Shown here: positions 44,195 through 55,926 of the stretch, piece by piece | Position numbering within the stretch: the stretch's first letter is position 1 | Layout: each line of letters opens with the position of its first letter | NCBI RefSeq assembly: GCF_001426885.1 | Contig: NZ_LMFP01000003.1 | Coordinates: forward strand, 124,001-188,000 | DNA: 64,000 nt | Direction of reading: 5' to 3' | Origin: Pelomonas sp. Root1444 | GTDB lineage: Bacteria; Pseudomonadota; Gammaproteobacteria; Burkholderiales; Burkholderiaceae_C | Made by a program: the position numbers and the translations under genes | The notes under the pieces: generated by a model | Seen by the model: the letters and a program-made list of their open reading frames with translations, nothing else | Told to the model about the DNA's origin: nothing | The model's database searches: none

Positions 44195-46873
44195 TCAGAA
44201 CTTGTAGTTGACCCGCACGTAGAAGCTGCGGCCCTTGACGTCGGCATAGGTCGGGTCAAAACCCACCTGGAAGTAGTCTTCCTGCACTGTCACGGGCGGC
44301 TTCTTGTCGAGCAGGTTCAGGACGCCTGCCGTAAGGACCAGGTTCTTGACACCCTTGTACTGGCCCTGAAGGCTCCACAAGTCGTACTTGGGCACATGAC
44401 GCACTTCGTCATAGTCGCGATAACCGCTCTGACGGAAGTAGCGCACGCCGGCCGCCCAGGCGTTGGTGTCCCAGTCGAGGCTGATGTTCTGCTTGACGCG
44501 CACCACCGGACCACCCCGCAGGTACTTGCCCAGCGTGTCTTCGACCTCACCGGTCACGACATTGGTTTCGCTGCTCTTCGTAACGACCGTGGCTTCCCAG
44601 CCCGGCGTGAAGCTGCCCATGGCGGTCTGGAAACGATAGCGGGCCGACAGGTCAAAGCCCGACACCTTGGCCTGGCCGACGTTCTCGAGCGACGCTTCGA
44701 CATGATCGAGATAGCCTTGGGCGTTCTTGACAAGGCGGTTGGCATAGACCGACGAACTGGTCGTCGGGCCGGTCTGATTTTTGAACCAGTCTTTGAGGAT
44801 GTCGTCCCCCGTCAGCGTCTTGATGCCGTTCGTGATCTCGATGTTGAAGTAGCCTACCTCCATCGACAGATCCTTGATCGGTTCGAAGACGACGCCGAGG
44901 GTGGCGGTCTTGGACTTCTCAGGCTTCAGGTTGCGGTTGCTGTTGTTGATCGCCGTCAGCTGCGTGTTGCAGTAATTCGGGTTTCCGACATTCGCGCACC
45001 CGACGAGAGAGTCGTAGTACGGATCGGTGAAATTGCCGCCCGTGTTGGTGCCGGCCGAAGGCGCGTAGAGGTTGTCCAGCGCCGGTGCGCGGAAGCCTCT
45101 GCCCACGGAACCGCGAACCAGCAGTTCTTTCGTGGGCGTCCAGCGAATGCTGAACTTGGGGCTGGTGGACGACAGGTTGGGCGAGCTGAAGGCGCCGTCG
45201 CGGGATTCACCCTTGGTGCCGGTGTAGCGGTCCGCGCGCACGGCCGCATTCAACTCCAGGTTCTTGATGACCGGCATGATCAGCTCGGCATAGACACCCA
45301 TGGTCTTGCGCTCGCCGCGCACCTTGCCGGCGTTGCCGGAGCCGCCCACGATGTCTCCCGAGCCGGCGATGTCGGAGTAGCCGTCCAGGTACTCTTCCTT
45401 GCGCAGGTCCAGGCCCGCAGCCATGGCGGCATTGCCACCGGCCATCGCGAACAGCTCACGCGACAGCGAGAAGTCAAAGGCGTCCAGCGTCGTCTTGGAG
45501 GAGCGGTTGTTGCCGGACAGCTCGGCTTCCTTCAACAGGGCCAGACCCGTCGCATCGTTGGGACCGAAGGGATTGACGTTGCCGGTCTTCAGCACGCGCA
45601 CCAACTGCGTGTCCGAGAAGTTGCCCGTCAGGAAATCTTCGCTCGCCTTGGACGTGGCCCGCATCAGGCCAATCTTGTAGTCCCAACCCGCCATCGTGCC
45701 CTCGGCGCCGACGAGGGCACGGGTCATGTCGTTGGTCACCTTGGTCAGGCGCTGGCCACCGTCGACCATGCGCCAGGCGATGACGAGGTCGCCGCGATAG
45801 CCGGCGCTGCTGGATGCATCCACGGCAGCGGTGGGGTAGTACTTGCCGCCGGCAGGGTAGAGGTAGTCGTCACGGCCCGTGGTGCTGGAGGGCGTCTGCG
45901 ACGACCCCAGCGTGATCTCGTTCTTCGAATACGAGAGCTCGGCGAACAGCTGGTGGTCGGAACTCAGTTCCGCCGTGCCGCGCAGCAGGGCGCCAAAACG
46001 CGAGGACGCCGGGACGATGTCGATCTTGCTCGTGTAGTCGTAGCGGCAGTTGGAGGCGCCGCCATAGCTGTCCGGCGGCCTGCAGTTGGGGAAACCGGCG
46101 ACGCCGGGGATGTAGTCCCCGGTGACGGCATTGAAGGCATTGGCCGGGAAGGTGTTGCCCGAATCCTTCACCACGCCGATGTCCGGGCGATTGCCGGTCT
46201 TGGCGAAGTCGCGGTCCGCCGCGTGGATGACGTCGTACTCCTGGAAGCTGAAGGTGCCCAGGATGTTGAACTTGTCCTTGGCCAGGTCGCCGAAGCCGAT
46301 GCCGCCTTGTGCCGAAGCGACCTTGCCGCCGATGCCTTGGGGCTGCTCGTAACCCGCCGTAACTTCACCACCGCGGAAGTCCTTGCGGGTGATGAAGTTG
46401 ATGACGCCGCCAATGGCATCGGAGCCATAAGTCGAGGAAGCACCGTCGCGCAGGATCTCGATCCGCTCGATGGCCGCCAGGGGGATGGCGTTCAAGTCGA
46501 CGCCCGCGCCGGCAAAGGGGTAGATCGCAAGGCGACGACCGTTCAGCAGCACCAGCGTGCGCTCGCGGCCCAGGCCGCGCAGCGAGGCGCCCGTCTGACC
46601 GGTTGCGGCCGAGTCACCAATTGACTCGCCGAGCGAGCGGCCACCACCGTTGTTGGAGCTCAAGCGGTCCACGAGTTCCTGTACGTTGGACGCGCCGGAC
46701 TTGTCAATGGACTCGCGCGTGACGATGGTCAGGGGCACCGCGGTTTCAGCGTCGATGCGCTTGATGCTGGAGCCGGTGATCTCGATGCGCTCGAGCTTTT
46801 GCGCCTCCTGGGCCAGCGCGCTGGTAGCGGCCAAAGCCAGGACGGCGCCCGTGATGGTGGTCTTTTTGAACAT
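44195..46873 (-). CDS. TonB-dependent outer membrane receptor
   Basis: An 892-residue receptor. Signal peptide (cleavage after SALAQ), plug domain starting at ITGSSIKRID with VPLTIVTRESI and RGLGRERTLVLLNGRRLA, then a 22-strand-type barrel ending in the aromatic FYVRVNYKF. The ATG at 46873 follows AGGAG. The plug type (ITGS motif, LLNGRR) is that of receptors for iron complexes, sugars or peptides in non-enteric proteobacteria; ligand unknown. A palindromic operator lies about 70 nt upstream. Confidence 0.92.
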   Translation of the reverse strand: MFKKTTITGAVLALAATSALAQEAQKLERIEITGSSIKRIDAETAVPLTIVTRESIDKSGASNVQELVDRLSSNNGGGRSLGESIGDSAATGQTGASLRGLGRERTLVLLNGRRLAIYPFAGAGVDLNAIPLAAIERIEILRDGASSTYGSDAIGGVINFITRKDFRGGEVTAGYEQPQGIGGKVASAQGGIGFGDLAKDKFNILGTFSFQEYDVIHAADRDFAKTGNRPDIGVVKDSGNTFPANAFNAVTGDYIPGVAGFPNCRPPDSYGGASNCRYDYTSKIDIVPASSRFGALLRGTAELSSDHQLFAELSYSKNEITLGSSQTPSSTTGRDDYLYPAGGKYYPTAAVDASSSAGYRGDLVIAWRMVDGGQRLTKVTNDMTRALVGAEGTMAGWDYKIGLMRATSKASEDFLTGNFSDTQLVRVLKTGNVNPFGPNDATGLALLKEAELSGNNRSSKTTLDAFDFSLSRELFAMAGGNAAMAAGLDLRKEEYLDGYSDIAGSGDIVGGSGNAGKVRGERKTMGVYAELIMPVIKNLELNAAVRADRYTGTKGESRDGAFSSPNLSSTSPKFSIRWTPTKELLVRGSVGRGFRAPALDNLYAPSAGTNTGGNFTDPYYDSLVGCANVGNPNYCNTQLTAINNSNRNLKPEKSKTATLGVVFEPIKDLSMEVGYFNIEITNGIKTLTGDDILKDWFKNQTGPTTSSSVYANRLVKNAQGYLDHVEASLENVGQAKVSGFDLSARYRFQTAMGSFTPGWEATVVTKSSETNVVTGEVEDTLGKYLRGGPVVRVKQNISLDWDTNAWAAGVRYFRQSGYRDYDEVRHVPKYDLWSLQGQYKGVKNLVLTAGVLNLLDKKPPVTVQEDYFQVGFDPTYADVKGRSFYVRVNYKF

Positions 46874-46943
46874 TGAAACTCCTGTTGTGAGCGTGGGCCG
46901 CCGTGACATCCAGCGGGGCTGGCCGGGGTGGGGCCAATCCTTG

Positions 46944-46964
46944 ATCCGAGCGATTGGCTCGGAT
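46944..46964. promoter_or_regulatory. Palindromic operator-like site upstream of the TonB-dependent receptor
   Basis: Perfect 8-bp inverted repeat ATCCGAGC-N5-GCTCGGAT, 71-91 nt before the receptor start. It does not resemble a Fur box. Its length and symmetry suit a dimeric repressor; no regulator gene for it is adjacent. Confidence 0.5.
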
Positions 46965-47121
46965 GTGGGGGTGCCAGAAGTTTGTGCGGTCGCAACATGG
47001 CAACGGCCCCCTGAAAGCCCCTAGGCCGCTGGCGAGGAGAGCCAAGTCATTGATCCGAAAAGGAAAATGCCCGGACCGCCCCCTAGAGTCGAAGCCGCGC
47101 CGTTGCCGCGGCGCGACGGGA

Positions 47122-48946
<1,825 letters not shown>

Positions 48947-48954
<8 letters not shown>

Positions 48955-50383
48955 CGACTGCTCCCCGGCGCTGGAAGACGCGCGGCCGCGTCGAGCGGGC
49001 CTTGGGGTCGAAGGCATCGCGCACGCCGTCGGCGAACAGGTTGGCGGCCAGCACCAGGCCGACCATGAAGCCGAATGCGGCGGCGAAGCTCCACCAGACG
49101 ACCGGGTCGCGCGACATCTCCGATCGGGCCAGGTTGATCATGCTGCCAAAGCTGTTCATGACCGGGTCGACGCCGACGCCGACATAGGTGAGCACCGCCT
49201 CGTACAGGATCAGTTCGGAGAAGCTCAGCACGACGGTGATCAGCACCAGGTGCATCACGTTCGGCACGATGTGCCGGGCCATGATGCGCAGGTCGCCGAC
49301 GCCGAAGGCGGTGGCCGCCTGCACGTAGTCCAGTTCGCGCAACTTCAGCGTTTCGGCGCGCACCAGCCGGCACAGGCCGGCCCATCCCGTCAGGCCGAGG
49401 ATGAGGCAGAGCATCAGCATCTTCACATCCGAGCGCTCGACCGCGGTCTCGAACAGCTCCGGGTTCTTGTCGAAGAACACCTGCACCATCAGCACGCAGG
49501 CGGCGATCAGCAGCACGTTGGGCACCGAGCTCAGCGTCGTGTAGAGGTACTGGATGGCCTCGTCGACCCAGCCCTTGTAGTAGCCGGCCAGCACGCCCAG
49601 CAGCAGCGCCAGCGGCAGCGTGGCCAGCGTGGACAGCGCACCGATGACGAAGGCGGTGCGCACGCTCTTGAGCGCCTGCACGAGCACGTCGTTGCCGGTG
49701 CGGTCGGTGCCGAACACGTGGTAGTTCGGCATCAGCGCAATGACCGGGCCGGCCAGCAGCAGGATGACCGCCAGCGTCAGCACGATGGCGCGCAGCGGAT
49801 AGTAGGTGCGGTCGGCGGCAAGGTCGGCCAGCGCGTGGCGCCAGCCGTGGTGGTGGCGCGCCAGCGCTGCGGCCGTCAGCCCGACAAGCAACGTGGCGAT
49901 CGCCAGCCCGCCGGCCAGGCCGAGCGCGACGCGCCCCGCCACGTCGCCGGCCCACTGCGTGCCTGGGTCGCTCAGGTGGGCGCCGCCGAACTGCAGCCGG
50001 GGGTAGTCACGCTTCACCTGCCCGTCGGCAGCGACGACGCTTTCCTTGTTGAAACCATGCGTGCCCAGCGGCACCGAGTAGCTGACCTCGCGCATGCCAG
50101 CCTGGCGCTCCAGCAGCAGGTCCAACACCGACAGCGTGCGGGTGTCGTAGATGTCGCCGCCGTCCGTTGCCGGCAGCGCGCGGCGCAGATGGACGCTGTC
50201 GACCAGCGTGACGAGCAGGAAGAGCGCCATGACGACGCCGGCACTCGCCGCCACGGGGTCGCGCAGCACGCGGCGCCAGGTGGCCCGCAGGTTGGCCTGG
50301 GCGCGCACGCGCCAGGCGTAGGCGACCACGGCCGCAGCCATCAGCCACAGCGCCAGGTCGGTCCACAGCGGCACCCACTTCAT
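48947..50383 (-). CDS. yejE: Peptide ABC transporter permease (YejE-like)
   Basis: A 478-residue permease with an unusually long N-terminal part. A membrane segment near the start is followed by a second (ASAGVVMALFLLVTLVD), a periplasmic region, and then the core of five to six segments with the EAA loop (ETLKLRELDYVQAATAFG). The ATG at 50383 overlaps the previous permease stop (ATGA). Confidence 0.88.
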
Positions 50384-51363
50384 TGCAGCCTCACCCGCGG
50401 GTCGACCCATGTGTACGCAATGTCGATCAGCGCATTGCTGGCGATGTAGAGCAGCGCGCCGAGGAAGACCATGGCGCGGACGATCGCGAAGTCCTGGCCC
50501 GTGATGGCTTCGATGACGAAGGCACCCAGGCCCGGGATGCCGAAGAAGCTCTCGAACACCAGGCTGCCCAGGAAGACATAGGGCAGGTAGCTGCCGGCGC
50601 TGGTGATGATGGGGATCAGCGCATTGCGCAGCACATGGCGGCCCAGCACGCGGCCTTCGGACAGGCCCTTGGCGCGCGCGGTGCGCACGTAGTCCTTGCC
50701 CATCTCTTCCAGGAACATCGCACGGTACAACCGCGCCTCGCCGCCCAGCCTGGACAGCAGCGACAGCAGGATGGGCAGAGCCAGGAAGCGCACCGCGTCG
50801 AGCCCCGGCGCGAAGCCGTTCATCGGCACCAGCTTGAGCACGCGTGCGAACAGGAACTGGCCCACGATGATGTAGAACAGGCTGCTGATGGACAGCATCA
50901 GCACGCACAGCACCACGCCCCAGAAGTCGATGCGCGTGTGCCGGAAGAACACCAGCAGCAGCGCGAACACGACACTGACGATGACCTGCAGGACGAACAG
51001 CGGCAGCGCGAGCTGCAGGCTCACGCCCATGCGCACCTTCACCTCATGGCCGATGTTGACGGCCTGGCGCGCGTCGCTCTTGCCGAAGTCCAGCGCGAAC
51101 AGGCTGATCGAACGCTCCCACAGGATGGTGTGCGTCAACTGCTCGACACCCTGCCGGCTGGCGTCGTGGTACAGCGGCTTGTCATAGCCCCGCTCGGTCT
51201 TCCACTTCTCGATCTGCTCCTGCGTGACGCGCTTGCCGCCGATGTTCAGGCGCGCCATGTCGTCCGGCGTGTTCACCGAGAAGAACAGGAAGAAGGTGAA
51301 GAGGTTGACGCCGACCAGGATGGCCAGGCCGTAGCCCAGGCGGCGCAGCACGAAGCCCAGCAT
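50380..51363 (-). CDS. yejB: Peptide ABC transporter permease (YejB-like)
   Basis: A 327-residue permease with six membrane segments, N-terminal MLGFVLRRLGYGLAILVGVN and the EAA loop (MFLEEMGKDYVRTARAKGLS) typical of the DppB/OppB/YejB group. Its ATG shares one base with the stop of the binding-protein gene (TGATG). Confidence 0.9.
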   Translation of the reverse strand: MLGFVLRRLGYGLAILVGVNLFTFFLFFSVNTPDDMARLNIGGKRVTQEQIEKWKTERGYDKPLYHDASRQGVEQLTHTILWERSISLFALDFGKSDARQAVNIGHEVKVRMGVSLQLALPLFVLQVIVSVVFALLLVFFRHTRIDFWGVVLCVLMLSISSLFYIIVGQFLFARVLKLVPMNGFAPGLDAVRFLALPILLSLLSRLGGEARLYRAMFLEEMGKDYVRTARAKGLSEGRVLGRHVLRNALIPIITSAGSYLPYVFLGSLVFESFFGIPGLGAFVIEAITGQDFAIVRAMVFLGALLYIASNALIDIAYTWVDPRVRLQ

Positions 51364-53585
51364 CAGGCGGCCCTCTGCAAGGCGGTGGCCGTCTCGCGCT
51401 TGGCCCAGGCGCGGCGCGTGGCGATGAAGATGGCCAGCCCCCCGCCGGCCAGCAGCAGCAGCGGCCAGTACACGGGGTGGTTCCACTCGGCGATCTTGCG
51501 GGTGCGCTCGGTCGCATCCACGCGCAGGTAGCGCGCGCGGTCGCGCACGACGACGCCCGGCTTGCCGTTGTGCACCCAGTGCTGGAAGGCCACGCCCGAG
51601 TAGCTCCAGTAGCCCCAGGTCCAGGGCGCGTCCTGACGGGCGATGTCGTTCATCTGCGCCATCACCTGCGCCTTCTCGGGGCCGTCCTCCAGCGACTGCA
51701 GCTTGCGGTAGAGGCGGTCGAACTCGGGGTTGGCGTAGTTGGCCGTGTTCTCGCCCTCGTGCAGGCTCTTGCTGTTGGGGCCGTACAGCAGGAACAGGAA
51801 GTTCTCGGCGTCCGGGTAGTCGGCGAACCAGCCCCACCAGAAGATCTGGTGCTTGCCCTTGAGGATCTTTTCCTGGAACTGGTTGAAGTCCGTCGCGCGG
51901 ATGTCGAGCTGGATGCCGAGCTTGGCGAACTGCCGCACCATCCAGTCGTTCTCCGCCTTCAGCTCCGGGGTCACGACGCGCTGGAAGTCGTAGTTCAGCA
52001 CCAGCGGCTTGCCGGTCTTCACGTCGCGCCCGCCGGGGTAGCCGGCCTCTTCCATCAGCTTGAGCGCGTCCTCGATGGGCCGGCGCACCGGCTTGCCGTT
52101 CACCAGGCGATGCGTGACGGGGTTGAACTCGCCGGCCGTGCCTTCCTTCGAGCCGAACACGCCCGGCGGGATGGGCCCGTGCGCCGCGTCGCCACCCTTG
52201 TCGCGGAAGATGCGGCCATAGCCCTCCTCCCAGTCGATGGCGATCGAGATGGCTTGGCGCAGCGCGCGGTTGCGGCGCTGCTGCTCGGGTGTGTCGCCCT
52301 TGCCGACCACCGGGTCCAGCCAGTTGAAGCCGAGGTACCAGTTCGAGATGTCGACATCCATCGGCAGGCGAAAGCCCCGCTCCTCGTAGAAGGCGCGGAC
52401 CTCGTCGGAGTCGTCGCGGTCCACACCCAGCGTCACGCCCCAGTCGGCACGGTCCATCTCGGGCAGGTCCAGGTAGCCCTGCATGAACAGCTCCTTGATG
52501 GGCACCCGCTCCTTGACATTGAGCGCAACCACCTTGTCGACGAAGGGCACGCGCTTGCCGCAATCCGCGAGTCGCCCGGCCTCCGCGTCGCCGGGGTTGC
52601 CGTCGCAGGGGTAGGTGTCGAGCCGGTAGTTGGGGTTGCGGCTCATCACGTGCCGGCGGTCCTGCACGTACTCGGTCATCATGAAAGCCCCGCTGCCGAC
52701 CGGCCACTGGTTCCAGCTCATCGAGTTGGCCGCCATGCCCGGCTGGGCGTAGAAGGCGTCCACCTCCCAGGGAATGGCGGCCGTGAAGGCGGTGGCCAGC
52801 CAGTACTGCCATTGCGGGTAACGGCCTTTCAGGCGGATGCGCAGCAGGTGGTCGTTGACGGCCTCGGCGCCCGCCAGCGGCCAGCGGCGCAGGTCCAGGA
52901 AGGGCTTGTCGGCCAGGCTCTCCGGCAGGCCGGCCAACTGCTTGTCGCTCTCGCGCTTGAGCAGCGCGATGTAGTCCTTCAGCCCCAGCACATGCTCGGA
53001 GAACACCGCCGCCACCGGCGCCTCCAGCCGCGGGCTGGCGTGGCGCTTGAGGGCGTAGACGAAATCCTCGGCGATCACCTCGCGCGTGGCGAGCTGCTTG
53101 AAGTCGAACGGGCTGCGCCTGTCGCCCAGCTCGCCGGGCTTGAGGTGGTGGTAGAGGTAGTTCCCCTGCGCATCCTTCGCGAAAGCCGGGTGGGGCGACC
53201 ACTTCAGCCCCGGGCGGATGGGCACGTCGTAGACGGCTTCGGCGATCTGGTCGTCGGGCGCGTCGTCGGGCAGGCGCCGGCCTTGCGCATCAAGGTAGTA
53301 GGGCTTGGCCAGCGCCTCGGCGGCGCGCGGGATCAGCGTGTACGGCCGCTTCAGCGGGTGGTAGCCATAGGGCGGCTCGCTGATCTCGTAGACGTAGGTG
53401 CTCTCGGGCGCGGCATACGACGAGGTCGGGTCCAGGTAGCGCGGCGAGCGCTCCGAGAAGGCCATGTAGAGCGTGTTCTCGCGCTCGGCGCCGAGCGGAT
53501 GGGGGCTGTTGTTGCAACCGGCGAGCACCATGAACGCCAATGCGCCCAGCCCCCCTTTGATCCAGCTGCGAACTCCGCCCAACAC
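51363..53585 (-). CDS. Peptide ABC transporter substrate-binding lipoprotein (YejA-like)
   Basis: A 740-residue family 5 solute-binding protein. The GTG at 53585 behind GAGG gives a lipoprotein signal (MLGGVRSWIKGGLGALAFMV, lipobox LAGC); the ATG at 53639 lacks a ribosome site. Family features: LYMAFSERSPRYLDPTSSY, YPDAENFLFLLYGPNS. Odd for a binding protein, the C-terminus has a membrane segment (about 706-727, WPLLLLAGGGLAIFIAT) and a basic tail. Length exceeds the usual 600. Confidence 0.87.
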   Translation of the reverse strand: MLGGVRSWIKGGLGALAFMVLAGCNNSPHPLGAERENTLYMAFSERSPRYLDPTSSYAAPESTYVYEISEPPYGYHPLKRPYTLIPRAAEALAKPYYLDAQGRRLPDDAPDDQIAEAVYDVPIRPGLKWSPHPAFAKDAQGNYLYHHLKPGELGDRRSPFDFKQLATREVIAEDFVYALKRHASPRLEAPVAAVFSEHVLGLKDYIALLKRESDKQLAGLPESLADKPFLDLRRWPLAGAEAVNDHLLRIRLKGRYPQWQYWLATAFTAAIPWEVDAFYAQPGMAANSMSWNQWPVGSGAFMMTEYVQDRRHVMSRNPNYRLDTYPCDGNPGDAEAGRLADCGKRVPFVDKVVALNVKERVPIKELFMQGYLDLPEMDRADWGVTLGVDRDDSDEVRAFYEERGFRLPMDVDISNWYLGFNWLDPVVGKGDTPEQQRRNRALRQAISIAIDWEEGYGRIFRDKGGDAAHGPIPPGVFGSKEGTAGEFNPVTHRLVNGKPVRRPIEDALKLMEEAGYPGGRDVKTGKPLVLNYDFQRVVTPELKAENDWMVRQFAKLGIQLDIRATDFNQFQEKILKGKHQIFWWGWFADYPDAENFLFLLYGPNSKSLHEGENTANYANPEFDRLYRKLQSLEDGPEKAQVMAQMNDIARQDAPWTWGYWSYSGVAFQHWVHNGKPGVVVRDRARYLRVDATERTRKIAEWNHPVYWPLLLLAGGGLAIFIATRRAWAKRETATALQRAA

Positions 53586-53708
53586 GACACCCTCAAAGCA
53601 AAGCGCCCCGGCGCGGGCCGAGGCGATGGGCAGGATCATAGTCGGCAACTCGTCTATACAAGGCCGTGGCACCGAGACAAGGTGGCGTGGAAAACCCGGA
53701 GGTGGCCT

Positions 53709-54668
53709 TCAGTCGTGGTCGTGGTCATGCCCGTGCGAACCATGGGCCAGGCGCGCATCCGACTGCCAGCCCAGGATGGCCTCGCGGCCCTGCACGTACA
53801 TCTCCACCGTCGCGCCCACCGGCAGGCAGACCTTGGTGCGGATGTGGCCGAAGGGCAAGCCGGTCAACACCGGCGTCTTCGTGCGGCTGCGCAGCGCGGC
53901 TACCGCGTCCTTGATGCCATAGCCCTTGTCCAGCGGCGACCTGGCCGCGCCGCTGAAGTCACCCAGCAGCACCGCCACCTGCGCGTCGATGACGCCCGCC
54001 TGCTGCAGCTGCAGCAGCATGCGCTCCACGCGGTAGGGATGCTCGTTGACGTCTTCCAGGAACAGGATGCCGCCCTTGATCTTGGGCCAGTGCGGCGTGC
54101 CCAGCAGCGAGCACAGCACCGTCAGGTTGCCGCCCCACAGCCGCCCACGCGCCTCCAGGCCGTCGAACTCGGCCGTCGGCGCGCGGAAGCCCACCGCCTC
54201 CAGCGCACCGCTCATGGCCTCGGTGAAGCAGTCGCGCGTCACCTCGTCGACGCCGCCCTCGGCCTCGCTGCGGCCGAAGTCGTCGCAGGCCAGCGGCCCG
54301 GCCCACATCGCCAGGCCTTTGTGGCGTGCGATCAAGCCGTTCTGCAGCGCGGTCAGGTCGCTGTAGCCGACCCAGCGCGTGCCGTGCTCCACGCTGTGGG
54401 CGATGCGGCCCCAGTCGATCTGGTCGAGCAGCCGCGTGAGGCCGTAGCCGCCGCGGGTGGCGAGCGCCACCGACGGCGCCGCGTCCGCGACGCGGTGCAG
54501 CGCCGCCAGCCGCGCGGCGTCCTCGCCGGCGAAGCGCTGATGGCGGCTCAACGCATCGGCGTCGATGCTGACCTCGAAGCCGAGCTGCGCCAGGCGCTTG
54601 GCGGCGCGCTGCAGCGGCTGGGCCTTGGCCAGGGCGCCCGAAGGGGTGAACAGGGTCAGGGAGCTCAT
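53709..54668 (-). CDS. ldcA: Muramoyltetrapeptide (LD-) carboxypeptidase
   Basis: A 319-residue serine peptidase of family S66 that removes the terminal D-Ala from murein tetrapeptides in the cytoplasm during cell wall recycling. The catalytic Ser lies in GYSDLTAL, Glu in FLEDVNEHPYR, His in GLPFGH. The C-terminus is His/Asp-rich (HGSHGHDHDHD). It is between tadA (9 nt upstream) and the peptide transporter genes on the same strand. Confidence 0.9.
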   Translation of the reverse strand: MSSLTLFTPSGALAKAQPLQRAAKRLAQLGFEVSIDADALSRHQRFAGEDAARLAALHRVADAAPSVALATRGGYGLTRLLDQIDWGRIAHSVEHGTRWVGYSDLTALQNGLIARHKGLAMWAGPLACDDFGRSEAEGGVDEVTRDCFTEAMSGALEAVGFRAPTAEFDGLEARGRLWGGNLTVLCSLLGTPHWPKIKGGILFLEDVNEHPYRVERMLLQLQQAGVIDAQVAVLLGDFSGAARSPLDKGYGIKDAVAALRSRTKTPVLTGLPFGHIRTKVCLPVGATVEMYVQGREAILGWQSDARLAHGSHGHDHDHD

Positions 54669-54677
54669 CTAAAGGGC

Positions 54678-55229
54678 CTATTCGTCCAGGTGCGTGGCTT
54701 CGCCGGTCGGGATCAGCCCTTGGCGCGCGGCGCGGCGCGCACGTGCGGCCTCGCGGCGCTCGTTGAAGAAGTCGCGTAGCAGCTGGGCGGACGCGTCGGC
54801 CATCAGCCCGCCCTCGACGGCGGTGTGGTGGTTGAGCTGGGCCTGGCCGAACAGGTCGATGACCGAGCCGGCCACGCCCGTCTTGGGGTCGTGCGCCGCG
54901 AACACCACGCGCTTGAAGCGTGCATGCATCAGCGCCATCGCACACATCGCGCAGGGCTCCAGCGTGACGAACAGCTCGCACTCGGGCAGCCGGTAGTTCT
55001 CCAGCAGCGTGGCGGCGTGGCGCAGGGCGACGATCTCGGCATGGGCCGTCGGGTCGTGCGTCGTGATCGGCCGGTTGTAGCCGGTCGCGATGACCTGGCC
55101 AGCCCGGGTGATGACGGCGCCCACCGGCACCTCGCCCACCAGCCAGGCGTTGTGGGCCTGATCGAGCGCGAGCCGCATGGCGTACTCGTCGGCGGGCGTG
55201 AACATCGGCGAGAAGGGGGGCTCTGTCAT
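54678..55229 (-). CDS. tadA: tRNA-specific adenosine deaminase
   Basis: A 183-residue zinc deaminase that makes inosine at the wobble position of tRNA-Arg. Zinc site HAEIVAL and PCAMCAMAL. The ATG at 55229 (MTEPPFSPMFTPADEYAM) is preferred; the longer open frame reads through the divergent pxpB start. Followed closely by ldcA. Confidence 0.93.
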   Translation of the reverse strand: MTEPPFSPMFTPADEYAMRLALDQAHNAWLVGEVPVGAVITRAGQVIATGYNRPITTHDPTAHAEIVALRHAATLLENYRLPECELFVTLEPCAMCAMALMHARFKRVVFAAHDPKTGVAGSVIDLFGQAQLNHHTAVEGGLMADASAQLLRDFFNERREAARARRAARQGLIPTGEATHLDE

Positions 55230-55266
55230 GGGCGCCGGGCAGTGTACCCATGGCATGCTGTCGCGC

Positions 55267-55926
55267 ATGACCGTGCTGTCCCTGCACCCCCTCGGCGAAG
55301 CGGCCCTGTGCTGCACGTTGCCGGCGCCCCCGTCCTTCGAGACTTCGCTGGCGCAGCAGCAGCGCATCTGGCAGCTGGCCGCCGAGCTGGCCAAGGTCGA
55401 CGGCGTGCAGGAACTGATCCCCGGCATGAACAACCTGACGCTGGTGTTCGACCCGCTGCGCACCGAGGCCGCGGCGCTGGAGCAGGCCGTGCAGGCGCTG
55501 TGGGCCAAGCCGCCGCGCCGGCGCCAGCTCGGCCGCGTCGTGGAGATCCCGGTGCGTTACGGCGGCGAAGCCGGCCCCGACCTGGCCGAGGTGGCCGCGC
55601 ATTGCGGCATGACGGCCGACGAGGTCGTGCGCCGGCACACGGCGGCGGACTACGTCGTCTACTTCATCGGCTTCCAGCCCGGCTTCGCCTACCTCGGCGG
55701 CCTGGACGAGGCCTTGCACACGCCGCGCCGCAGCGAGCCGCGCGTGGCCGTGCCGGCCGGCAGCGTGGGCATCGGCGGCGCGCAGACCGGCATCTACCCG
55801 CTGGCCACGCCGGGCGGCTGGCAGCTCATCGGCCGCACCGCGCTGACTCTCTTCGACCCGCTGGCCGAGCCGCCGACGCTGCTTGCGCCCGGCGACCGCG
55901 TGCGCTTCGTCGCCGAGACCGCATGA
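55267..55926 (+). CDS. pxpB: 5-oxoprolinase subunit B
   Basis: A 219-residue protein of the KipI/PxpB family: PGMNNLTLVFDP, then DYVVYFIGFQPGFAYLGGL and GSVGIGGAQTGIYPLATPGGWQLIGRT. With PxpA and PxpC it hydrolyses 5-oxoproline to glutamate using ATP. ATG 55267 is chosen over in-frame ATGs further upstream. Divergent from tadA. Confidence 0.93.
   Translation: MTVLSLHPLGEAALCCTLPAPPSFETSLAQQQRIWQLAAELAKVDGVQELIPGMNNLTLVFDPLRTEAAALEQAVQALWAKPPRRRQLGRVVEIPVRYGGEAGPDLAEVAAHCGMTADEVVRRHTAADYVVYFIGFQPGFAYLGGLDEALHTPRRSEPRVAVPAGSVGIGGAQTGIYPLATPGGWQLIGRTALTLFDPLAEPPTLLAPGDRVRFVAETA

Noticed and set aside
43460-46624. 1054-codon plus-strand frame opposite the receptor and oxygenase genes
   Set aside because: Shadow frame; both minus-strand products show family motifs throughout.
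46874-47121. Fur box upstream of the TonB-dependent receptor
   Set aside because: No GATAATGATAATCATTATC-like sequence; the palindrome present is GC-rich and different.
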